From Isoetes taiwanensis (taxonomy: Eukaryota > Streptophyta > Lycopodiopsida > Isoetales > Isoetaceae): a DNA stretch of 64,000 nt. Shown piece by piece: positions 1-11,980 of the stretch. The translations under genes were made by a program, and so were the position numbers. How positions within the stretch are numbered: the stretch's first letter is position 1; each line of letters starts with the position of its first letter. The notes beneath the pieces are model-generated. The model saw only the letters and a program-made list of their open reading frames with translations. It made no database searches and was not told where the DNA came from. The stretch spans positions 31,140,177 through 31,204,176 of the forward strand of contig JAJEKV010000001.1 in the NCBI GenBank assembly GCA_021234155.1, given 5' to 3'.

Positions 1-1235
1 AGTATAGGCAAATTCCACCAAGTGAAATTTTAATCCATTGAGTATCGCTTTTGCCTCTAGATGTAAATGGTTAGCATATCCTCACAAGGTGATTGGTACA
101 CTCTAACGCCTATCCGTCTGAGGGTGATATGTTAAAATATGATGCAGCTTGGTTTGTATAGTGCTAAAGAAGTCTTTCCAAAAGCACTAACAAATCAGGA
201 TCATGATCCAAATAATGGTTCGTGGTAATTTGCTGGAGTCAAAAATCTCTTTGAGTATCAAGATGTCGATCCAAAGCAAAGGTTCGCGGGAAGCAAGATG
301 GCAAGAATTGGCGCCATCTAGAAAGCTTCATTTAATTACCACCATCAAGGCATCAAATCCTATGTCCGTTCCACAATGAAGTCCTTGAAATGACTTCCCA
401 TTTTGCACTAGGGACGCCTAGAGGTTCAAGTTCACCTGAGTCCTTAATCAAGCCTCGCTGTTCACGCAGTTGGTAATCAGCGCATCGTAATCCGCAATAT
501 GCTTCATACTAGCCGGCGCTCTTGATCTTTATCTGAAACATGTCTTTCATGAATGCATGGCCCGCCAAAGCAACCCCTCATAACTAGAGATCCCATCACG
601 TCTACCGCTGGATCTACTTAAAGCCTAGTGAATTCAAGAAATACGCCATCCATGCTTAGTAAAGAATTTAATCTTGTGTATATTCTAAGGTCCCAAAATA
701 TCCTTGCCTATTACTTATAGTAATAACCTCGCGATAACAATTATGTTCTTGATAACTATAGCCTCAAAGCTTACTACATAATAATAATAATACTAATAAT
801 CAAGTTCTCATTGAATGACAGCCCACACTTCTACTCGCTTCTTCCTCGGCTTGGCTACTTCTCCTGAGCATTTCGCACTGCCAAAGCACCATCAAATCAC
901 GTGTTGGCCCATCGACTAAGTGGGATCTTATTCAGTGACAAGTTCTAAGCAACAATGATACAAAGCATTAACTTGTTGTTAAATCTCACTTTTACCATAA
1001 CCTGCTCCCCGTTAATCCAAGTTATTTAGTCCAACAAGACATCCACAATGCATAATTATACCATGACATCCACTATATATGACCATTGCACTGAATCTAA
1101 ATGTTCAAGACTACATATAATAACTACACCATCGTGATAAACATTGCAACCAATATCTCTCCCCGGGTCCGAGCGGCGTCAACTCACCCATCGTGCCGCC
1201 ATATGTAGAGGCTGGTAACCACGCAGTGCACACCC
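1..1235. other. Intergenic, no gene seen
   Basis: No reading frame with recognisable content was found on either strand. The stretch is AT-rich and carries a short run of ATA/AAT trinucleotides near 778-805. It is probably old repeat flank of the Ty3/gypsy element that begins at about 1240. Confidence 0.4.
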
Positions 1236-1239
1236 ACCG

Positions 1240-3010
1240 CCATTCCCTAAACTGCCAGTTGTCAACTACATAAGGAACCAATGCGAGCTCTGTTCCTAAA
1301 TTTCAGTTAAACCTAGTTCATACCTTTCCCATTTTGTAAAAACCTGCACCCTACCAAAAATGGGCCAGGCATATGTTTTATTTCAGCTCCTACACTATAG
1401 ACCTGGTCCAAAAGTTGTAGTGCAGCCAATGCAAAAACCTACCGTTTGCATCAGTTTAGGAAAGGTCTAACTTCAAAAGTGAGGTTCACACAGTACCAAA
1501 CATGGGAAACAAAGGCTGCCGTATTTTTAAGATTTTCAAAGCAAATATACAATGGTGATATGAAGAGAGGCGCGATCGATCTGGCCTATATGTAAAAGTA
1601 TTTTTATGGCTCGGACGGCAAAATATGTACCAAACCGTTTCAAAACACGTGAGCAGCCTTTTGGCAACCTTGATGATGTGGTATTTTTGATGATTTCAAC
1701 TCGGTCAGCGCTGGTTTTAAGAATAGTGGCAAAAGCAAAACACCAAGATTTATCAGGGAATATTTTGTGCGCGAATGCTGCAGTTATCGAGATGAATTCA
1801 AACAAATTGTCGCTCAATTGGAATTTATAGCGTAAATATATCATGATAACAACAGAGCAAGACGTCATGCGCCCTCGTGTACAAGAAAATACCCACCGCG
1901 TCATACATACTCTCAAAGTAATGCCAACCCAAATCTGTAAACTGCTTGAGGGAGAGCCAAGAATCATGATCGTCGGGATCTTTTGCTCACAAATGATAAA
2001 TGATCTCAATACTGGCTTCAAAATGCCGCGACGTTTCCATATAGTCAAATTTTGCTTAGCCATGAGAGGTAATAATTTAGGCTTGATCTACTGTTTAAGT
2101 TCCGAATCTAAAAATAGGGTGGTCTCAGAGAATGGAGCCGTGGAAGGCAAGATTCGAAATGGATTTCAAAATGTGTTCTTCAAAATGATTTTTGCCTAAT
2201 TTACACGGCCAGATTTTACAAGAATATGCCAATGTGATATGTCAGATTCACCATCCTAAAAATCCATCTAATGATCTGCTGGCATTTGCCCATGAAGACT
2301 TAGAAGTAAATTCCGTACCTTAACCATAGGGGGAATTCTCCACACGTGCAAAGGATAGGGAATCTTTTAGGCATCTTTTGGCAAAGTTTAGAATATACCA
2401 CTAGGAATATGATGGGACAAGAATGAGGGCAAAAGAAATTATGAGGGGCCATTAGGGGGGCAAGAAAATGATAAAGAAAAAGGAAGAATATTTTTTGAAA
2501 CAAAGGCTTGAGTAGGTTTTTGAATAGACAAGGTGATGGCACATTGAAAGAAGTGGTAAAGGGTTTGGGCAGGATGGCAATTATGGCAAAGCAAGCATGG
2601 CAAAGGAATGAACTAAGGGTATGAGAACAACGTTGGGCCACAAGTGCAAAATGAGGTGGCAGTGGAGGAAGCAAAGGCAAAATTAGGAAAACTATACACC
2701 TGGGTCTTCCAAAATTATAACTTCCACCTTCAAACTATGTCTCCCAAAACTTCGCAACCCGATTCTTCTAGAGCATATTCTTTAACTAAGCATTTGATCC
2801 TAAATAGCAATTTCCGTAAATCCCTTTTGGTTTGAGCAATTTGTTGACCCAGGTGCTAGCATCTTTTGACCTTTCATACCAATGTTGACTACTAAGCTCT
2901 TCCAATCTTTTGACCTTTAGTCTTCTAAATGACTTAACCTGACTTGAAGGCATAGAATGACACTAGCATGTTGTCTTTGGGCAACATTCAGCTTAAAATA
3001 AAAGAAATGC
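1240..3010 (-). repeat. 3' LTR-like block of copy 3
   Basis: This block aligns in order with 9070-10870. Shared landmarks include a 'gtcaact...aaggaaccaatgc' segment near 1262 and 9096, an 'actatagacctggtccaaaa' segment near 1393 and 9290, and 'gaaattatgaggggccatta' near 2436 and 10349. Similarity fades after about 3010. Many small insertions and substitutions separate the two blocks, so the insertion is old or the sequence is noisy. Confidence 0.6.
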
Positions 3011-3339
3011 TTGGTCCCCGCCCATGCTGGTCTTAATCTTGTACCAAGTGCTTGGAGTGAGAATCATGGTGAGAGCAGTGTAGTGCAAGTTATGGAATAG
3101 GAGGAATATGGTAGAGGGAGGATGAGTGGAATATGATAAGTGTTAAACAGAATGAGTATGGAATGTAAGATAGATAAAATGATGGGGATGAGGTGTATGA
3201 GGGTGAAGTAAATGTGAAACCTGAGGTCTCACCAAACAAGAATGTGTGTCCCTTGATTTCCAAAGTAGAAGCAACCTCATGATGGTGTCAATCATGTGAG
3301 TGCTTTCTTTTGGGTGAACTTCAAAACAAGAATAGTTTA

Positions 3340-3720
3340 AATGGACGGCGTGATTCACGTATGGCGTATGAATGCAGTACGAAAAGGATGCACCATGGAA
3401 CACATAAACTAGTTAGTTTCAAAACCTTGCAACTCGCTATGGTGGTGAAGCCGACGAGTGCCTTTATAAGCGTGAGTAAGAAGTTCAGATATTTAGAATA
3501 GCGTGACCACTTGCTGCGTAAATGTTATGAAAAAAGGATGCTTCACATGGAAACACATAACCAGTTGTCTTCAAAACCTTGCAACTCGCTATGGTGGTGA
3601 AGCCGATTTCAGAAAGCTCTTTATGGGAATGAAAACAGAGTAGCAAGTTCAGATGAATACAGATCCATTTATATGTGAATAGCATGGAAAAGGATGCCCC
3701 CGTGATATGGCACTTGTGCA
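3340..3720. repeat. Tandem repeat, about 150 bp unit, 2.5 copies
   Basis: The landmark 'aaaaggatg' recurs at about 3382, 3532 and 3688, a period of 150-156 bp. It is followed each time by similar sequence; the first two units share 'aaaaccttgcaactcgctat' and 'ggtggtgaagccga'. It lies inside the region where the 3' LTR of copy 3 should end. Confidence 0.65.
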
Positions 3721-3899
3721 AAGCACAGTACCACTTTTCTTATCATCCATAATCGGGCCCTCGTTTCCTAAACCTACAATCATAAAGTTAACTGGCTTCC
3801 AAAGTAAGGTGCTCAAAGAATTAAATATATCTAACTATACTAACTTACCATAGATTTTAAACTTCTCTAATGCAAAAGAGAGATGCCGTGCGCCGTCCC

Positions 3900-4910
3900 A
3901 ATACTCCTTCAAATGCAGATATTAATGCGATACCGGTAACAACATTTCGAGGCAAACTCTTGCAGCCAATATGAGTTGGTACTGGCATTCCAAAGACTAC
4001 AAAGGGTCCTTCTTCCTAAATATTATCAAACTTGCCACCGAAAGTCTCTTTGACTTATTCCACTTAAGGATATCAAAGTTCCCATTTCTAAAAGTACCCC
4101 TTATTTCATGTGTAGCTTTTTGAATGCAAAATTTTATCTTTTGGGCCTCTTTTTTTTTTCAAAGAAATTAGTATTCTTGTTTCCAACTCTATATTCATCT
4201 AAAAAAAAAGAAGGCATCCAATCTTTCTTTGCAAGGCATGTTCAAAAGGTAAGTATAGTTTAAGGTTAATCTCGTGAAGTACCCCGTGTTCCAATCGTGA
4301 ACCCGCCTCTGCCAAACCAAATCAAGGGTGTGGCGATTTGTAGTCAAGCGGATAGTGACTCTATAAGCTCCGTGAGTGCATCCACTATTTTGACATGCTA
4401 ACTCTTGTTGACCTCAATTGTTCTCACGCAAAGCCATTTTTCAACACTTTGTTAGTGGCTTCACCAGTCATTACTCCTATGGGCTATGAGGAGCTTTTGC
4501 ATGTTTGACCTTCAAAATGTCCAACAAAGTTAAAGTAATAACTTATTAACAAAAGGTAACTTATCATCGCACGCAAATCAAAAGGAATACCAAAACCGGA
4601 ACAAACATTTTCATGTAAAACTCATAGCTTGTGGCAAAGATTAGCGCAGTTTCCTACCCAAAATAAATCAATAATATGTTGATGTTGGGACTTAAGAAGG
4701 ATTGATAAATAATATAATCTAGTCCCAAACTGGAAGGCCCTTGAGAGGTATATTTGGCGTAAATTTTTTATAAAGATTTGCAACATGGCAAGTCTTATAA
4801 TCTCATAACAATCTTAAAGATGAGCTGGCCAGTATCCGTGACCGAGAATCTTTTTTGGTTTTAGGTAACAAAAGTGCTCTCCACAAATGCCTTTGTGCAT
4901 TTCCGGGACA
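3900..4910 (-). pseudogene. Integrase relic of Ty3/gypsy copy 3
   Basis: On the minus strand at about 4905-4795 the conceptual translation gives a run resembling the integrase N-terminal HHCC zinc-binding region: EMHKGICGEH, then KKILGHGYWP. This matches the family pattern of a His, a CGxH core and a K-I-L-x-x-G-Y-x-W-P ending. It is followed by a weakly recognisable stretch leading toward the catalytic core, in which no DDE triad could be placed. Stops and frame changes are frequent. In the living element this protein would join the cDNA to the host chromosome. Confidence 0.5.
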
Positions 4911-5199
4911 TCAGAGTACAGATTCACTTTCATTACCTACACACCTCAACAAGACTTATTCTGCTTGACTTGCACAAGACATCGGTTTGTCATCTTGAAT
5001 TATTCTAGATGGCTCCCTGAGTCTCTTTTTGGCTTGCGTTGAGTTTGCGGTATGGATCCCATATTGTAAAAGTCTCTAATAGGTTGTTGCCATCCCTCAT
5101 CGTACTGATCTCGTGGAATTACTTACATGAGCTACCGTAAGCAAAGGTCAAGAGGGTCCAAACTATCTTCATGGTCAAAAATATGTAAGGCAAATAAAG

Positions 5200-6360
5200 G
5201 CTAGACTTTGTACCAAATGTAATTCTTTTTTACGTAGTTTGCTCATAATCTTGCAACTTACAAGCCCATCTTGATCTTTGGCTTATCGGGTTTTACCAAA
5301 CAAGAGAACTCATTGGATTTTGCTTCATGTAGACTTGGACTTGATTCTTCGTATGCGTCCTGCCTATATCGATAAGGAATATGAGGGCAAAGAACACTTT
5401 TCTATTCTCGTAAGGTTCCTTCATGTACTATCATTACTTGCAAACACGGGTGGTGTGTTTATCCTAAAATAGTTAATCCTATAGCCTTTTTAGTAACAAG
5501 AATATAAACTTCAAATGGCATGTTCGTATCTGGTTTTTCTCAAAAAGTGTGGCTTCACATATGGATAGAATGAGAAAGTCAAAGCTCTCTTGGCATTCTC
5601 AAGTCCATGTGATAGGCGGCGCTTACTTTCTAATTTCTGTAAACTTCCCTACCTACCCTTTGTTAATCTAGAATGGGACTCAAAATATGGGCAAAATTAG
5701 GAATATACATCATGAGGAAACTTGTCACCAATAAAACTCTTAACCGCTTAGATTCTTGGGAGGTGCCACTTTTTGAGGGCTTCAATCTTGTCTTCGGCAA
5801 CTCAATGCCTGGTTGGATACTTCATGTCCAAGAGCCGTTCCTTTGATGCAAAGATACTTTTGGTTTAGATTCACCCCGCATGCGGACAAATTTTTGCAAG
5901 TAGTCTACATGATTATATGGATGAGCCTAGGCAAGATCAAGCCCGCGGCACCCCAACTCTTCTCGCCGCAGCATTGATTTGAAAATAACATCTACGTTCT
6001 TTGAAGGTAGTCGAGCATTCATCAAACCAAAGGCAGCCTTCTAGCATATGTACTCTGGGTGATGAGCAAAGCAAAACTTCTTCTTCTTCTTCTCTTCCAA
6101 TGCCAACTGCTGAATCCCGAGAATCCATCCGTAAATGAGTACACTTCACCAAGCATGTTATTGATATGCATTTCTTCTAAAAAAGGAAAAGGGTAACAAC
6201 TTTGAGTGTGCTTTGTTGATATCTCTATGTACCAAATTCTAAAGCACCAATTTTCTTCCACAGAACAATGCAAGCATACCCATTCGATTAATGATTTCAA
6301 TAATAACACCAGATCTAATATCCATCCACCATTCTTGATTAGTCCCAACATCGCTGAAGC
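5200..6360 (-). pseudogene. Reverse transcriptase and RNase H relic of Ty3/gypsy copy 3
   Basis: Minus-strand translation around 6351-6022 shows hallmarks of a Ty3/gypsy RT: YPFPFLEEM, then after a short gap VYSFTDGFSGF, which is the first catalytic-Asp motif region (normally D-G-F/Y-S-G-F/Y). Between 5800 and 5640 the connection region is readable as pieces of the K-I-E-A...W...P...R-S-F-L/I-G motif. From 5620 toward 5250, pieces resemble the classical RNase H (AKRALTF, then an EVYILVTKKAIG-like stretch). The YxDD box was not found. The order RT, RNase H, integrase (4.9 kb) is normal for Ty3/gypsy. Confidence 0.55.
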
Positions 6361-6829
6361 ATTAATTTCTTAATTTTTGAAAGACAGTTTACGACCTTCC
6401 TTTATTCTAATTTCAAATTGGCATACCTCAGTTTGATAATTGATAGTTCAATAGTCCCAAGTAAATACATTCTTTCCTTTCTTCAAAAACATTTATGTTT
6501 CCTCTGCTGATATTCAATCAGATCTCCAACAAACAGAGTTCTGTGCTTTACTCATTTTTTGTGATTACAATCTCTCAATATCTTTTTTCTCCTCGATGCA
6601 TCAGCCTACGTATAGGACAGAGTGCTTACTTCATTGTTACCAAGCACGTCAGAATAGCTCCCTCAGCTTAGATGTGACATGAGAGTTTTCCTACAATGTG
6701 GCATCAGCTCAAAATTTTTTTTTCTCTGGAAGTCAGAGCGGATTTCCATGAAGCAAAAACTTGAGAGTACTCCGTCCACTGATCTCTTCAAAAGCTCCAT
6801 ATTCAAGATTCTTGCTTTATACACTCAAA

Positions 6830-7065
6830 CTTGTTTGCAAAATTAATTAGAATCACTATAAATATGGATATTGGTAATATCCATAGCTTGGCTTCCAAGA
6901 CCTCGCAATCAAAGTTTTATATTCGCTACATTAGAAGTGACTGAGGGAAAATTCTTCCTACTTTAGCCTAAGAGTTGCAGAAGAACTTTCGCATCATGTA
7001 CAGATGATGCAACATTTAGTTTTTGTGATACCTCCATCAAACCATAAGAAACCTCGCTGGTCCTC
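6830..7065 (-). pseudogene. Extra (archaeal-type) RNase H relic, upstream of RT
   Basis: The block at 6845-7058 aligns at DNA level with 26150-26315 (copy 1), which encodes the same RNase H-like domain. Shared DNA includes the 'ttcttcctactttagc' area, 'cagaagaact', and the end 'ccatcaaaccataa'. The latter is the reverse complement of a W-F-D-G-G start. In the minus-strand direction it precedes the RT relic at 6.36 kb rather than following it. It is broken by stops. Confidence 0.6.
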
Positions 7066-7399
7066 GGTTCACGGGAAGTGCACACTCCATAATAGAACCA
7101 ATTACATGTTTTCGGTCTTAAAGTTTTTATCCCTAGTTATCCCAAGGCTCTTCAATTAGTATTTCGGGAAAAGCTTCTATTCTTCTTCGAGTCATAGGAG
7201 CCTTCTTGGTTGTAAATTGTAGCAGCTTGATATTTCATTGGAGATGGTACATCTCCCCTCGTTTTGAATTTTACCCATAAAGGGCTAACCATCTCTCTCT
7301 AAGAGTAGGTCATAGATATCGACTATCTCCTGGTATCTTCAAAAAGCCACCACACAAAAACAAGCAACAGCGCTATGCCTGCGTATCGACAGTAATTCT

Positions 7400-8115
7400 C
7401 AGTCACCACACCAATAGAGTAATTTTAGCATTATAAAAAAGATCTTAATAATATAGAAGCTTTCTTGTCCACTAAACCACACTTCTTCATAGATATGGTA
7501 AGTGATGTTTAGAGGGATCCCATCAAGTAATACATTTGAAAGTATAACCTCCTAAAGCAAATAAACATGTAAATGCCCTGTGGTCTTCTCTTCATTCGTG
7601 CTAGAACAAGGTCATGGCATCGTTGAAATTTATATTAAGCATTTAATTGCTCATCACCAGCTTGTCAGAGCAATCTCTTTTCTCAGAGCTGGGTGCAATC
7701 TTTAGCAATGTGAAGAGATCCACACTCACCTTGGAATTCCCGGAAAGCAAAACATCAACTTCATCAAGGTCTTGGTCTTTCTTACCTATAGCCACTGCGG
7801 AGGTGGAGCTATCATTTGAGCAGGTGATTCTATTGTAGTGATGAAGACCACAGGATGTCTACTTAATTCAAAGATGTATCGACTTCATTCATTCTTCTAG
7901 TTTGAACTGCCATAACTTTCAGCCTTTGGGAACTTCAGCTCTAATAAACCTTTATGTGGTTAATTGTCTAACAAATCTCACATGAGGCTTAGGTTTTGGC
8001 CTTTTTCTTAGTTCTGCCAAAGAAAGTATTCCCAACGCCACCTAACATCAAGATGACCAACTTTAAAGAAAGAACAAACAGGTTCTTTTCCAAAGTGACT
8101 TTTCTATTGCATTTG
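7400..8115 (-). pseudogene. Protease and zinc-knuckle relic of copy 3
   Basis: The segment near 7470-7545 aligns with the protease active-site area of copy 1 (26745-26815). That near 7645-7760 aligns with the protease-proximal spacer of copy 1 (26880-27010). The segment near 8020-8115 aligns with the zinc-knuckle region (27270-27375). The assignment rests on colinear DNA similarity to copies 1 and 2, because the reading frames are destroyed. Confidence 0.5.
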
Positions 8116-8459
8116 TTCACACCGCCAAAATTTCATGGGATGATATTCCTGCTGCAATAAATACATCTTAATAAGTCTTACTCCGCTTCTCAGCAAATTT
8201 TGAGTTCAATCCGCTTGTTGGCTAATTTCGCTAAAGCCAAGACCTTAGATAGGTCCGATGAACTCTCGCAACCTTGAGAACTAGCCTCCCTTAGATTTCT
8301 TCTTTTCTTTCAGATGCATAAATCGGAATGGAGCGTGCATGATCATAATGTGCATCAAGAGTATCAGGTAAAAAGGATCATGGCCATGGTGAGAAATATG
8401 GTGCTTATCGTGCAAAGTAGAGAGCATTTGAGTCGACGTGAGTTTTGGCAAAACTTTGT

Positions 8460-9027
8460 ATATGGAATCAAACTTCAAGAAATTTTGGATCTTGAGCAAT
8501 TTCTTTGGATAACTGTTCTTCTGCACTATTGATGAGCAAAGAACTAAAAGTGTGGAATTTGCACTTGTGCTCTTTGACACCGCCTAGCAAATGTGCTGTA
8601 ATCTTTCTTGTACCGACCACTCTCCCTCGCATGTATGAAAACTTAACCTTATTAACCAAATCTTTGGGAGCAAATTAATCCTACCAAACCCGTCTAGAAC
8701 TTCGACGAAGTTCATCCCATGAGGTGGTACCATTAACTTCATAAGTTAACTAAGCACCGCCTACTCTCCTTTGAAACATTTTCAAATCAAAGCTGCACCT
8801 CGAAACCATAATCCTCGTACGAAGTTCTCCAAATATTCTCAAAAAGTTGTTAGCACTCATGTCAATCAAAAGGTAGGTAAAGGAAATGCGGACATTCAAC
8901 TCGAATTGCGGTATGTTTTGAAGTGTGTTGTTGAGAAACTCCGAGGCAATGGCCTTTCTCTCGCAATGATCCTGATACATCAACATCTTCCAATGGTTCT
9001 GTTCATTGAAATTTGCTTTTGGAGCCA
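8460..9027 (-). pseudogene. gag relic of copy 3
   Basis: The DNA is colinear with the gag region of copies 1 and 2. 'gatcttgagca' (8488) matches the end of the gag core, 'cttcatcccatgag' (about 8710) matches the W-D-E-I region, and 'ttggagcca' (about 9010) matches the reverse complement of the Met-Ala-Pro start seen at 28315 and 49530. No continuous frame remains. Gag would form the cytoplasmic virus-like particle of the retrotransposon. Confidence 0.5.
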
Positions 9028-9051
9028 CGCAGTTCTGTGATCAGTAGTTAT

Positions 9052-9066
9052 TCTCAGAGAACTCCA
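9052..9066 (-). promoter_or_regulatory. Degenerate primer-binding site of copy 3
   Basis: The plus-strand 'tctcagagaactcca' is a decayed form of the 18-base primer site seen intact at 28337-28354 and 49553-49570. It lies between the gag start and the first TG of the 5' LTR at 9070, as in the other copies. Confidence 0.5.
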
Positions 9067-9069
9067 AAA

Positions 9070-11980
9070 TGTTGGACTCAACCCGCTTAAAGGTCAACTA
9101 TAAGGAACCAATGCAGAGCTTCCACTCAAATTGGGGTTAGAACTTCCGTGACAAGTATCGCCCGCGCAAGATAAGTTTAGAGAAAAGTCAAAATTTTGTG
9201 CCCGGCATCTTTTCCCATTTTAAAAACCCGCACTAAAAACAAATGGTGATGAGGTAAGTGGTTGGATTTCTAAGTCGCATTCACTATAGACCTGGTCCAA
9301 AAAGTTGTAGGCGCTCATCGGTAAAACTCACTGTCGAGACTAAGTTTCAGAGTTATTCAATCTCAAAGTGAGGTCAGTACCCTTACTGGGTAGCAAACAT
9401 GTGTCAGCGACGCAAATCGAGCGCCGTTTATTTTTATGATTTTTCAGCAAATGGTGCTGTAATGGGTATTAAGGAAGAGAGGCAAGTGATCGTGATTCTG
9501 GTTTATGTAAAAGCGCTTTTGCGCCTGACGGGCAAAAGGCCAAAACCGTTTCAAACATGGGTACTTTAACTTGAGCTGTGATGCGGTATTTTGATGCGAT
9601 TTCAACCCCTTTGTTCTGCCAATAGTGGCAGCCAAAGCGAAAAACACTCAATATTTCTTCAGAGGGAATATTTTCGGTGCGAACGCGAAGAAAGCATCGT
9701 AGATGAATTCAACAACTGATACCAATTGAACTTGATATGAAGGCAAATGGTATCGCATAATACCAGATATGATGCCTATAAGCCCCGTGTACAGCAGCAC
9801 CATCAAAGTCATAAGGTTAATTTCGAAGTACGTCAATCCAAATCGTAAACTGCCGAGGAAAGCCTAAGAACTTAGATCAAGTTTCTATCTCTGCTCAAGA
9901 ATGATCAATGGTATCCGAACACTTCGGGTCGTTTTTTCCGCATTGTGTTTCCCCAGATATAGCTTTTCCAAATTTCTTGGGCTTCACGCCAGGTACCTGA
10001 AGCCGACCGTTTAAGTCTTAATCTAAAATAGGGTGTCCTATAGAAATTGAGCGCTGAAGGCGATTCGAAAGTCGGATTTCAGCTTCTAGGTTCTTCGTAC
10101 CGTGAGTTTTTGCCTAATCTTCGCGACATGGTTTCAGATTTTTACGCTAATTACGAGCATCAGATTCGAATTATCTTCCAAAACCTCATCCAAGACAAAG
10201 TATTTGCCTAAGGAAGACTTCGCAAAGAAACAAAAATTTTTAACCATAGGTAATTCGCACACATGCAAAAGATAGGGAAATCTTTTCGGGCACTAAAAGT
10301 TTTAGGAATATACCACTAGAATATGATGTATGCACGCAAGTAAAAAGAAATTATGAGGGGCCATTAGGGGCGCTAAAACATGCAAAGAAAAGGACAATGA
10401 GCCTGAAACAAAGGCTTATGGTGTTTTGAATACGCGCATGCACACGAGAACTGAAAGTGTCTAGCAGATGGTAATTATGGCAAAGCAAGCATGGCAAAGG
10501 AATGAACTAGGGGAGTAAAGTGGAGAACAAATGTTAAAAACGAGGGCAGTGAGCGGCTTGAAATGTTCATGTATTCTTCAAACTCATAACTTCCAATCTT
10601 CAAACTATGCCTCCAAACTTGCAACCTTTGATTCTTCTAGAGTATATTCTTTTAAATCAAGTACTGATCCCAAACAGTGCCTCGCAACTCCTTTGCCTCT
10701 GCAGTAATTTGTCAATCTAGAAAGTTAGCATGGATCTTCAATACCAATGTTATCACCAAGCCTTCAATCTTTTTGACCTTAGTATTCGTAATGACTTCAA
10801 CCCTACTCTGAAGCGTATAATTATACCAGTAGCGCTTGCCCTTTGGGGCAAACACTATCCACGGCGCGTCCAAAGATTGAGTAATCACTTTAGTTGCGCT
10901 TACTTACCAGCGTACTAACTACCATGTTCAACATACTATTCACATATAATCGTAAGTAATAACCCAGTCAAACACCACCGAATTCATTCATAAATTTCTA
11001 ACAATTTCAAGGTTACCAATATTTTCAAAGTGTTCGAAATGGTTTCCTGACATTTATATCGCTTGCAAAAGAATCTTTTATGCCTTTATGGTAGCATGTA
11101 CAAATTTTCGCAATGGGTTTTTGACCCTTGCCCAAAAGGGATGGAAATGGTGAGGTGGCAATAGGCAAGGTGAGCGGGCAAGATGATGCTTGGGCCAAAG
11201 CGGAGCAAATTATGTCGCATGTGGCTGCGCGTATATTTTTCTACCAAACATATATGAGGAGGTGGAGAGCAAGCACAATGCAGATGTGAAGTGTTGGGTG
11301 ATGATGTGGTGCAGCCATGTCCTTAGTAGCCCCAAACAATTATTTGAAGGGAATGAATTTCAATGGGGTGACGTAGCGGCGACAAGGGTGATGATGTGCG
11401 GCGATGACTCGCCATTTCAAGTGGTGATATGGGTCAATGCACACTCGGCACAAGTAAATTGTAATTTTTAAGCAATTTTTGGCTTTGCCGCTTCCCACCC
11501 TTTCTCCCAACACTTCTGCGGAGAGAATCTGACCGCAGACTATGGAAGTGGCCAAATTAAGTGGAATTTTTTTGTTCTTCAAAGATGGTATGCGCGCGGA
11601 AAGCGTGACGTATGAAACGATGCGTATGAAAAGAGATGTTTTGATTCAGAAAACGCTCAATTTGGTTATAGGAAAGCAGCGCTCTACCATGGAATTTGAG
11701 GTCATGTGAGAACTTTGCAACAAAGAGTATACGCCTTTAAGATATGGATCGCTATGAAATAAAGCCATGCCAAGAACTCAATAGAAATTCCCACATACCG
11801 GCAACACTCAAGGATCTTCCAAACTTCGTAAATTGCTTGTTTGAATCAATTCTCTAACATATTTTATCTTCATGAATGTCTTCGCCAAGGCCCACCACCC
11901 CTCAGTGATGGTGCCTCTTTGAAAACTACAAAGTTTCTAAATCTCGTGTTTCAAATCACGAAAAAGTACAAGTACTACGC
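9070..11980 (-). repeat. 5' LTR-like block of copy 3
   Basis: It starts with TGTTG next to the degenerate primer site, as in the LTRs of copies 1 and 2. The first 1.8 kb matches 1240-3010. The part 11130-11960 instead matches 29990-30800 and, more loosely, 51090-51720, which are the distal parts of the other LTRs. Examples are 'ggcaagatgatgctt' at 11177 and the 'gaactcaatagaaattcc' area at 11776. No gene lies in this 2.9 kb. Confidence 0.6.

Larger units (their letters stand above)
1240..11980 (-). mobile_element. Old Ty3/gypsy LTR retrotransposon (copy 3), decayed
   Basis: Two LTR-like blocks, 1240-3010 and 9070-10870, are homologous to each other. Between them, reading on the minus strand, come relics of gag, zinc knuckle, protease, an extra RNase H, RT, RNase H and integrase. 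The gag-to-extra-RNase H part is homologous to the better preserved copies at 26.0-28.3 kb and 47.1-49.5 kb. It is the only copy of this family here that still has RT and integrase relics. Every domain is broken by stops and frame changes, so it cannot encode protein. The outer limits are approximate because no target-site duplication could be read. Confidence 0.7.

Noticed and set aside
1536-2199. Overlapping open frames on both strands (up to 175 codons) as genes
   Set aside because: They lie inside the LTR-like block repeated at 9070-10870, where the frames are not preserved.
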